Below the pieces are notes generated by a model that had not been told where the DNA came from, did no database searches, and saw only the letters and a list, made by a program, of their open reading frames with translations. A program made the translations under genes and the position numbers. 5,342 nucleotides of DNA from an uncultured Porphyromonadaceae bacterium (lineage in GTDB: Bacteria > Bacteroidota > Bacteroidia > Bacteroidales > Muribaculaceae): assembly GCA_947178245.1 (NCBI GenBank), contig CAMWXO010000112.1, positions 1 to 5,342 on the forward strand. The letters are read 5' to 3'. This document shows, in pieces, positions 1 to 5,342 of the stretch (the stretch's first letter is position 1; every line of letters begins with the position of its first letter).

Positions 1-1770
1 GCTAACGCAGAGCAACTTCCCGATTCCACAGCAACCCAGGCTCCCGCAGAATGCGCCGAGGAGCGCCGTCCGCGCTTCTCTGAAATGACAAAAGAGGAAC
101 TCATCGAGTCTCTTCGCAACATCGTAGAAGAATCGCGTGCCACCGAGCACCATGAAGCACAAGCCATCAAGAATGCATATTTTGCTCTCCGATCAAAGGA
201 GACAAATGCTGAACTCGAGCAGTTTGTGGCTGATGGCGGTGACCCCGCGCAGTTCGTATCAACTCCCGATGAGGGTGAGGAGACGATGCGCGAACTCGTG
301 GCCAGTTTCCGCGAGATGAGGGCTGCGTGGCTGGATGCCGACCAGAAGATACGTCAGGCCAATCTTGAGGAAAAGCAGGCGATACTTGACCAGCTCAAGC
401 AGATTGCATCAGACATTGACAATGTCAATGTGAACTTCCAGAAATTTCAGGAGCTTCAGAATAAGTTTAAGGAGAAAGCAGATCTTCCGGAGCCGTCGGT
501 GACGCCCCTCTGGAAAGAGTTCCAGACCACTGTGGAACTCTTCTATGATCAGCTCAAGATGAATAAGGAGCTCCGCGATCTCGACTTCAGGAAGAATCTC
601 GAGGCCAAGCGTCAGCTCGTGGAGCAGGCAAAAAAGCTTGAGGAGAATCCCGATGTGGTGGATGCCATCAATAAACTGATGATTCTCCATAACGAATGGA
701 GGGAGACAGGCCCGGTGGCTAAGGAATTCCGCGAGCCTATCTGGGAGGAATTCAAGGAGGCCTCTTCCGTGGTGCGCAAGCGTCATCAGGAATATTTTGA
801 AGGCCGCAAGGCCAGCGAGGCCGCCAATGAGGAGGCCAAGGTCAAACTTTGTCAGGAAGTGGATGCGCTGCTCGCCAAGTTGCCCGAGTCATTCCAGGGT
901 TGGGATGAGGTCACGAAGCAGGTGCTCGATCTTCAGGCCCGCTGGCGTGAGATAGGCTTCGCATCAAAGAAAGCCAATAACGCTCTCTACAACCGTTTCC
1001 GCAGCGGATGCGACCTCTTCTTCAAGTCGAAGGCTGAATATTTCCACAAGATGAAGGAAGGCTACAGCGAGAATCTCCGAAAGAAGACCGAACTCTGCGA
1101 GAAGGCTGAGGCCCTTGCTCAGGAGAAGATAGGTGCGGCGATCGAAGCGGTGCAGAAACTTCGTGAGGAATGGAAGACCATCGGAAGCGCCGGCAAGAAG
1201 AATTCCGACGAGATATGGCATCGTTTCACTGCCGCCTGCAATGCGGTGTTTGACCGCCGCAGATCTGAAAATTCCGACAGGCGTAAGGAGGAGAACGCCA
1301 ATCTCGAGGCTAAGCGCGAGGTGATCGGTCTGCTGAAGGCGCTCCCCATAGAGGAGGCCGACAGGAAAACTCTGCTCCCGCAGGTACGCGAGCTGCAGGA
1401 GAAGTGGAACGCCATCGGACATGTGCCCTTCAAGGTTAAGGATCAGTTGCGTGCCGAATACCGCGAAATATGCGATAAGATCTACAACTCGTTTGACGCG
1501 CGCGAATCGCGCAGCAATATGCGTAGGTTTGAGCAGAAAGTGGAAGACATCAAGGATGATTCGTCGAAGATGAAGCGTGAGCGCGAGAGTCTCCAGCGTC
1601 AGCTCGAGGCCAAGCGCAACGAACTGAAGACATATCAGAACAACATGGGCTTTTTCAATGTGAAGTCTAACGCCGGCAACTCCATGATGAAGGAGCTGGA
1701 GCGCAAGACTCAGCTTATCGAGAAAGACATAGAGCAACTGCAGCAGAAAATTGCTATGCTTAAAGACTGA
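1..1770 (+). CDS. DUF349-repeat coiled-coil protein, 5' end missing
   Basis: The frame is open from base 1, giving 589 visible codons and a TGA stop. The ATG at base 85 lies inside a continuous acidic, Pro/Ala-rich stretch, so it is probably internal and the gene starts upstream of the window. Counting codons from base 1, the protein carries about five DUF349-type repeats. Each has an aromatic residue followed by a G-containing turn (as in WREIG, WKTIG, WNAIG) and, in most copies, a second aromatic 15 residues on. The anchors are F156 (degenerate copy), W233, W315, W391 and W469, a period of 76-82 residues. The last ~75 residues are a Lys/Glu/Gln-rich coiled coil. There is no signal peptide or membrane segment in the visible part, so it is likely cytoplasmic. 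DUF349 has no established biochemical role that I know of, and the function is unknown. The family call is confident. A terminator follows 43 bases after the stop, so it is not co-transcribed with the next gene. Confidence 0.9.
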   Translation, partial: ANAEQLPDSTATQAPAECAEERRPRFSEMTKEELIESLRNIVEESRATEHHEAQAIKNAYFALRSKETNAELEQFVADGGDPAQFVSTPDEGEETMRELVASFREMRAAWLDADQKIRQANLEEKQAILDQLKQIASDIDNVNVNFQKFQELQNKFKEKADLPEPSVTPLWKEFQTTVELFYDQLKMNKELRDLDFRKNLEAKRQLVEQAKKLEENPDVVDAINKLMILHNEWRETGPVAKEFREPIWEEFKEASSVVRKRHQEYFEGRKASEAANEEAKVKLCQEVDALLAKLPESFQGWDEVTKQVLDLQARWREIGFASKKANNALYNRFRSGCDLFFKSKAEYFHKMKEGYSENLRKKTELCEKAEALAQEKIGAAIEAVQKLREEWKTIGSAGKKNSDEIWHRFTAACNAVFDRRRSENSDRRKEENANLEAKREVIGLLKALPIEEADRKTLLPQVRELQEKWNAIGHVPFKVKDQLRAEYREICDKIYNSFDARESRSNMRRFEQKVEDIKDDSSKMKRERESLQRQLEAKRNELKTYQNNMGFFNVKSNAGNSMMKELERKTQLIEKDIEQLQQKIAMLKD

Positions 1771-1813
1771 TCACCCGGCTGATTGCCCTGTAAGCGTCAG
1801 TAACCTTTTCATA

Positions 1814-1858
1814 CACGGCTGCCATCTGAAATCAACGGATGGCGGCCGTGCTTTTTTT
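1814..1858 (+). terminator. Intrinsic terminator of the DUF349 gene
   Basis: A 13-bp stem (1814-1826 with 1838-1850) has one G-T wobble and an 11-base loop, and is followed after one C by seven T residues (1852-1858). It lies 43 bases past the DUF349 stop and ahead of the patatin gene, so it should separate the two transcripts. Confidence 0.9.
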
Positions 1859-1863
1859 GTGAT

Positions 1864-1879
1864 GTTAAACCATTTTAAC
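1864..1879. repeat. Small inverted repeat GTTAAA-N4-TTTAAC upstream of the patatin gene
   Basis: Two perfect 6-base arms (1864-1869 and 1874-1879) flank CCAT. The site sits just after the terminator and 49 bases before the patatin start codon, where a regulator site would be expected. AT-rich dyads this short also arise by chance. I saw no convincing TTTG / TAnnTTTG promoter in 1859-1928, so the promoter of the patatin gene remains unassigned. Confidence 0.3.
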
Positions 1880-1928
1880 GCTGACTTGTTGAAATGTTAA
1901 AAAATCGACATCCTAAAGCTTATATACT

Positions 1929-4118
1929 ATGAAACTCAGAATTGTCCTTATGATGCTGGCGATTGTCTCCGGCACTATGATTAAAGCGAATGATAAGGTC
2001 GGGCTCGTGCTTAGCGGCGGCGGAGCGAGGGGCGTGGCGCATGTTGGAGTGATCAAGGCATTGGAAGATAATGATATTCCGGTCGATTATGTGGCGGGAA
2101 CGTCGATGGGATCGGTCGTCGGTTCGCTCTATTGCTGCGGCTGGAGTCCTGACTCGATGCTCAATATGATGACTTCCAAAGATTTTCTCGACTGGAGCAG
2201 CGGCACCATCAACCGCCGCAACCTTTCCTATGTAAGTTGTCCGGTGCCTACTCCCGAATGGGGAAAGATAAGTTTCGGAGGTGAGAATGTGAATATTGCG
2301 TCGCAGGTAATGCCTAAGAGCCTTATCGACCCTACGCCCATGAATATTGAGTTTCTGAAGTTGTTCACGCCCTACACTAAAGCCTGCGGCGGCGATTTCA
2401 ATAATCTTTTCGTGCCGTTCAGATGTGTATTCTCAGATGTCTACAAGAAGCACAAGGTGGTCTGCAGCAAGGGCTCCCTGGGCGAGTCGGTGAGAGGTTC
2501 GATGTCGTTTCCTTTGGTCTACCGTTCCATTATGGTTGACAGCATTCTCGCTTTTGATGGTGGCATCTACGATAATTTCCCCGTAGATGTTATGCAGGAA
2601 GATTTCCATCCTGATTTCATCATCGGTGTGTCGGTTTCCACTCCTGACGGGAAGCCGAACGTGAATAATATGTATTCCGAACTCGAGGATCTCATCATTC
2701 AGAACAATGACTATTCGCTCGACCCTGCCATAGGCATCAAGATTCAGGTGCCTGTGTCGGCCTACGGTGTGCTTTCGTTCGACAAGGCGCAGGAAATCTA
2801 TGACATAGGGTATAAGACAGGTCTGCAGTGGGTGGACTCTATAAAGTCGCGTCTTGCGGCACGTAGGCCACTCGCCGAAGTCACGGCACGAAGGGCACGT
2901 TTCGCCGAGAAAGTTCCGGAGATTACGTTCAGCTCAGTCGAGACTCCCGGGGTGACCGGAAAGGAGCGAGACTATCTCGTCTCGGTATTCACCAGCAGGG
3001 AGAAGAAGACCGGTAATATCACGATCAACGACGTTGAGGAAGCATATTACAATGCCATATCCCAGGGAGATGTTGAGGAGATTCTTCCGGAAGCTCAGGG
3101 TGACGACCTTGTGCTGAAAGCCACGCTGAAACGCCCCTGGCGGGCATCTGCCGGAGGATGGCTCTCTACGGGTGTGGGAAGTTTCATCTATGCCGGATTG
3201 GGGTATCACTCATTGAAGAAGAATTCTGTGGATGCGATACTTTCTCTATGGGGTGGGCAGTCGTATATAGCTGCCCGACTGATGGGAAGGGTACGTCTGA
3301 ATTCCTATAATCCTTCATATCTGTCGCTTGAAGGTGTTGCATCGAAGAAGAAATATTACGATAACCTGCCTTTTTTCTTCACCAACAAGAATATCGAGTC
3401 TTTTACCTCAAATGTGAATTTCGTGAGAGCCGCCTATGAGGTGGGGCAGGGCAGATCCGCTCTTTTCAAGGCTTCGCTCGCTTATGGTGAGCAATATAAG
3501 GTGAGAACTGCTAAAGGTATGCTCGAATATGAATACAATACTTTGGGTGCGAGGACATTCCCGGAGACCGGAAGACGTGTCTATGCTGCGTTGAGCGGTA
3601 TGCGCATGTCGTCTGAAAACGCTGCAGCAGTCGGAGGAAACAACGTTGCAGAAGCCCTCTGGAGAGGTAAGATTGAAGCACTTTGGAACAATTACTATTC
3701 ACTGACCCGGAATTTCAATCTGGGCGCGTTGGCTCAGGGTGCCATGTCGGTAGGTAAGCGTTTCTCCGACGAGAAGACCGATCTCATGACGTCAAGTTCC
3801 TTCATGCCGCTGGAATCGATGGATAATTGTTACCTGCCCGAGTTGAGAGGGGATGATTTCGTGGCTTTGGGTGCGATTCCTGTCTGGAAACTCTTTCAAA
3901 GGATTCAGTTGAGAGGCGATGCATACGTATTTACGAAATTCAGGGATGTATCCGCATGGAAGGTTCCGTTCTCTAAAACGGAATTTCTCGGTAGGGTGAG
4001 CATCGTGGGAACGTTGCCGTTCGCCTCCATATCGGTATTCTCATCTTACAGTTCAGCACTGAGCGGATGGAATTTCGGTGTTAGCATCGGTTGGTTTGTA
4101 GATACTCCGCACTTATGA
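1929..4118 (+). CDS. Patatin-like phospholipase with POTRA-like and beta-barrel domains (type Vd-like outer-membrane protein)
   Basis: This is a complete 729-residue protein. An in-frame TAA at 1914-1916 excludes an earlier start. Residues 1-20 form a Sec-type signal peptide ending IKA, with no lipobox Cys. Residues ~22-305 are a patatin domain. The oxyanion-hole motif SGGGARG is at 29-35, the nucleophile elbow GTSMG has Ser59, the block RGSMSFPLVY starts at 189, and DGG has Asp210. All catalytic parts of the Ser-Asp dyad are intact, so lipid acyl-ester hydrolysis (phospholipase A type) is expected. Residues ~331-402 look like a single POTRA module. From ~404 to the end, alternating polar/aromatic strands with short turns suggest an outer-membrane beta-barrel of the surface-antigen/Omp85-like class. 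The order matches Pseudomonas PlpD and Fusobacterium FplA, the type Vd autotransporters. Whether the enzyme is displayed, released or faces the periplasm cannot be read from sequence. The chain runs six residues past the last aromatic pair (WF at 722-723) instead of ending on an aromatic. The gene is flanked by terminators on both sides and is likely monocistronic. Confidence 0.93.
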   Translation: MKLRIVLMMLAIVSGTMIKANDKVGLVLSGGGARGVAHVGVIKALEDNDIPVDYVAGTSMGSVVGSLYCCGWSPDSMLNMMTSKDFLDWSSGTINRRNLSYVSCPVPTPEWGKISFGGENVNIASQVMPKSLIDPTPMNIEFLKLFTPYTKACGGDFNNLFVPFRCVFSDVYKKHKVVCSKGSLGESVRGSMSFPLVYRSIMVDSILAFDGGIYDNFPVDVMQEDFHPDFIIGVSVSTPDGKPNVNNMYSELEDLIIQNNDYSLDPAIGIKIQVPVSAYGVLSFDKAQEIYDIGYKTGLQWVDSIKSRLAARRPLAEVTARRARFAEKVPEITFSSVETPGVTGKERDYLVSVFTSREKKTGNITINDVEEAYYNAISQGDVEEILPEAQGDDLVLKATLKRPWRASAGGWLSTGVGSFIYAGLGYHSLKKNSVDAILSLWGGQSYIAARLMGRVRLNSYNPSYLSLEGVASKKKYYDNLPFFFTNKNIESFTSNVNFVRAAYEVGQGRSALFKASLAYGEQYKVRTAKGMLEYEYNTLGARTFPETGRRVYAALSGMRMSSENAAAVGGNNVAEALWRGKIEALWNNYYSLTRNFNLGALAQGAMSVGKRFSDEKTDLMTSSSFMPLESMDNCYLPELRGDDFVALGAIPVWKLFQRIQLRGDAYVFTKFRDVSAWKVPFSKTEFLGRVSIVGTLPFASISVFSSYSSALSGWNFGVSIGWFVDTPHL

Positions 4119-4137
4119 TATACCATTACGTCAATAT

Positions 4138-4184
4138 GAAAAAGGAAGAACGCACCCTGATGAAGGATGCGTTCTTCGTCTTTC
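4138..4184. terminator. Bidirectional terminator between convergent genes
   Basis: A perfect 10-bp stem (4145-4154 with 4168-4177) continues inside, after one C-A mismatch, as a 3-bp CCT/AGG helix with a 5-base loop. Outside the stem, A-rich 4139-4143 faces T-rich 4179-4183. On the minus strand the stem is followed by CC and then five T residues, so it suits the secreted-protein gene ending at 4200. On the plus strand it is followed by a weaker GTCTTTCT tract, serving the patatin gene that ends at 4118. Confidence 0.85.
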
Positions 4185-4199
4185 TACACTTGATCTGAA

Positions 4200-5183
4200 T
4201 TATTTTGCAATCATTTTCACAGCCTCGCCACCCTGACGGCGGATTACGAGCTGGCCCGGCTGGGGCTCAGCCACGCGGAGACCCTGAATGTTGTAATACT
4301 CCACTGCTGTATCACCGGTTGAGATGCTGCTGACGCCGCCTTCTCCCGGATTACGGATGATCTCGATCTTGTCAAGAGTTACATCATTGCCCGTGATGAT
4401 GATTTTCATGTTGGCGGGGTCGTAGATTGCTTCGATGGCGGCAGCGTCTAAAATCATGGTCTGTGTCTGAGTGCCTGCAACTGCGATGCTATTCCATTCA
4501 GCGCTGTAGCCCTCGAGCGTTGCGGCAAGGCCGAAAGGCTCGTTTGTCCAGTCGGAATGAATCAGTGTGTACTGCGTCGAGCCGCCTTCGGCAGTGGCGG
4601 TGAATGTGCATGCAAGGGCATTTCCCTCGGCCACCTTGTTGTCGGTCAGTTTGTCCATCGGTATGCTGTAAGACTTGTCTGCATCCCATGACCATGCAGT
4701 GATAGGTGACGAGCCTTCAAAGAGAGTGACATTGACTGTCGGGTCGAAGACAGCCGCGTTGCTGATATAAGCGTCTTTGAGCACAATCTGTCCGGCTTCG
4801 GTGGACTGGATGTAGATTTGCTTCACATGGGCCACGCCGTCGGGATTGAATGCCAGCGAGATGCTTGTGTCTCCTTTGGCACCCATCTTTTCAGATGTGG
4901 TGGCGTCGTTGGCATATTCGATCACGAGTTTGATAGCGAAAGGAGTGGCTTCCGTCTCCACCGTCACCTCATCGTAGCCGGTGTAGTCCACATCTCCGAG
5001 CCACCATCCGCGGCCAGTCCATGCTCCATCGAAAGTGATTGTCTTGGTGGCCGCTTCGTAAGAACTATCCCACCCTGATCCGAGACTTGAATCTTCTCCC
5101 AGAGGGAGGGCTACGCGCTCTGCGCTTGCGGAAAATGCCATAGCTGCTGCAGCTACGGCAACCGTAAGTAAATGTTTTGTCAT
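4200..5183 (-). CDS. Secreted protein with two beta-sandwich-like modules and a C-terminal sorting-type tail
   Basis: This is a 327-residue protein. The start at 5183 is chosen because it begins a clean signal peptide (MTKHLL, an Ala-rich core, then SASA cleaved before Glu22). The earlier in-frame ATG at 5261 would add 26 residues ahead of that peptide and lies upstream of the predicted transcription start. Residues ~22-146 form one beta-rich module with exposed aromatics (W55, W60, W61). Residues ~149-277 form a second, with FEGSSPI at 154-160 and W164, W166, W211 and W229. Both resemble the jelly-roll or carbohydrate-binding-like modules of Bacteroidales secreted proteins, but no specific family or ligand can be named. 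After a Gly/Ser linker (~278-291), residues 292-327 form a tail with YYNIQG (295-300) and LVIRRQ, ending in Lys. It resembles type IX secretion C-terminal sorting domains and related Bacteroidales tails. No catalytic motif is evident. A binding or surface role is inferred, and the function is unknown. Confidence 0.88.
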   Translation of the reverse strand: MTKHLLTVAVAAAAMAFSASAERVALPLGEDSSLGSGWDSSYEAATKTITFDGAWTGRGWWLGDVDYTGYDEVTVETEATPFAIKLVIEYANDATTSEKMGAKGDTSISLAFNPDGVAHVKQIYIQSTEAGQIVLKDAYISNAAVFDPTVNVTLFEGSSPITAWSWDADKSYSIPMDKLTDNKVAEGNALACTFTATAEGGSTQYTLIHSDWTNEPFGLAATLEGYSAEWNSIAVAGTQTQTMILDAAAIEAIYDPANMKIIITGNDVTLDKIEIIRNPGEGGVSSISTGDTAVEYYNIQGLRVAEPQPGQLVIRRQGGEAVKMIAK

Positions 5184-5237
5184 AATGTGATGTTTTATAG
5201 GTTTGTTAGGGTTTATCCCCTTTCTTGGTATGATGTG

Positions 5238-5272
5238 CAAAATTAATGAAAAATTCATCAATACACAAAAAG
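5238..5272 (-). promoter_or_regulatory. Bacteroidetes-type promoter of the secreted-protein gene
   Basis: Read on the minus strand, CTTTTTG (5272-5266) is followed by 20 bases and then TAATTTTG (5245-5238). This fits the -33 TTTG / -7 TAnnTTTG consensus of the Bacteroides primary sigma factor at normal spacing. Transcription would begin near 5230-5234, giving a leader of about 50 bases before the ATG at 5183. This supports the shorter start. As usual in this phylum, the leader has no Shine-Dalgarno and is A-rich near the start. Confidence 0.8.
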
Positions 5273-5283
5273 TAGTGCTACTT
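5270..5283. promoter_or_regulatory. Palindrome AAGTAG-TG-CTACTT at the -33 box, possible operator
   Basis: Two perfect 6-base arms (5270-5275 and 5278-5283) surround a 2-base centre, and the arms extend outward with A-T and wobble pairs. The site overlaps the start of the -33 element and reaches just upstream of it, a typical place for a dimeric regulator. The 2-base centre is too tight for a good RNA hairpin. With a 4-base loop it could act as a weak minus-strand terminator for a gene beyond the window, since it is followed by T residues. Confidence 0.4.
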
Positions 5284-5316
5284 CTTTCACGGCTTACGCA
5301 TCTTAATTTTTAATAA

Positions 5317-5334
5317 CGTCAAAACTTTTTAACG
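5317..5334. repeat. Imperfect inverted repeat CGTCAAAA-CT-TTTTAACG
   Basis: Two 8-base arms (5317-5324 and 5327-5334) pair with one G-T type mismatch. The right arm is followed by C, giving TTTTAACGC, the same nine bases seen at 1873-1881 upstream of the patatin gene. It lies about 45 bases upstream of the -33 box of the minus-strand promoter and could equally belong to an unseen gene to the right. The remainder of 5284-5342 is AT-rich non-coding sequence in which I see no gene. Confidence 0.25.
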
Positions 5335-5342
5335 CGTAGAGC

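Noticed and set aside
409..786. 125-codon minus-strand frame inside the DUF349 gene
   Set aside because: It has the same antisense-shadow character, with no domain, promoter or leader.
964..1737. 257-codon open frame on the minus strand inside the DUF349 gene
   Set aside because: It is antisense to a clear repeat protein rich in Glu/Lys/Leu codons, which commonly leave the reverse frame open. The product is Leu-rich with no recognisable family or start context.
1886..1921. TTG ... TAAAGCTT as a promoter for the patatin gene
   Set aside because: The second box matches TAnnTTTG poorly, the spacing is 22 or more, and it would leave almost no leader before the ATG. No better candidate was found in the gap.
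2934..3209. 91-codon minus-strand frame inside the patatin gene
   Set aside because: It overlaps the POTRA-like coding region, whose protein-level pattern is convincing. The antisense product shows no family features.
4818..5078. 86-codon plus-strand frame opposite the secreted-protein gene
   Set aside because: It is a shadow of the first beta-rich module and has no promoter or leader.
5208..5221. AGGG / CCCT mini-hairpin in the leader of the secreted-protein gene
   Set aside because: Only 3-4 pairs with a 5-6 base loop, too weak to call a regulatory RNA or riboswitch.

Overview
The window looks like ordinary chromosomal DNA from a member of the Bacteroidales. Several features point there: a Bacteroidetes-type promoter (TTTG-like box, 20-bp gap, TAATTTTG), no Shine-Dalgarno sequence before either visible start, a multi-repeat DUF349 protein, and a secreted protein ending in the YYNIQG...LVIRRQ type of C-terminal tail common in gut Bacteroidales. 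The roughly 50% G+C look and the style of that tail suggest a family such as Muribaculaceae, but this placement is an inference.

Layout. Bases 1-1770 (+) hold the 3' part of a long coiled-coil DUF349 protein whose reading frame is already open at base 1, so its true start lies outside the window. A strong intrinsic terminator follows (1814-1858). After a short AT-rich leader comes a complete gene (1929-4118, +) for an outer-membrane patatin-like phospholipase: signal peptide, patatin Ser/Asp-dyad domain, POTRA-like segment and C-terminal beta-barrel, the architecture of type Vd secretion proteins. A hairpin at 4138-4184 can terminate transcription from both sides. It separates this gene from a convergent gene (4200-5183, -) for a small secreted protein with two probable beta-sandwich modules and a sorting-tail-like C-terminus. 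That gene's promoter is readable at 5238-5272, with a palindrome overlapping its upstream box. The last 60 or so bases are non-coding and AT-rich.

The three genes appear to be separate transcription units. Nothing ties them into one pathway, beyond two of them being predicted cell-envelope or exported proteins. I see no tRNA, rRNA, CRISPR array, insertion sequence or phage feature. I did not find a clearly new multi-gene system. The most useful points are the patatin-barrel protein, the promoter with its palindrome, the unexplained tail-bearing secreted protein, and the repeat periodicity in the DUF349 protein.
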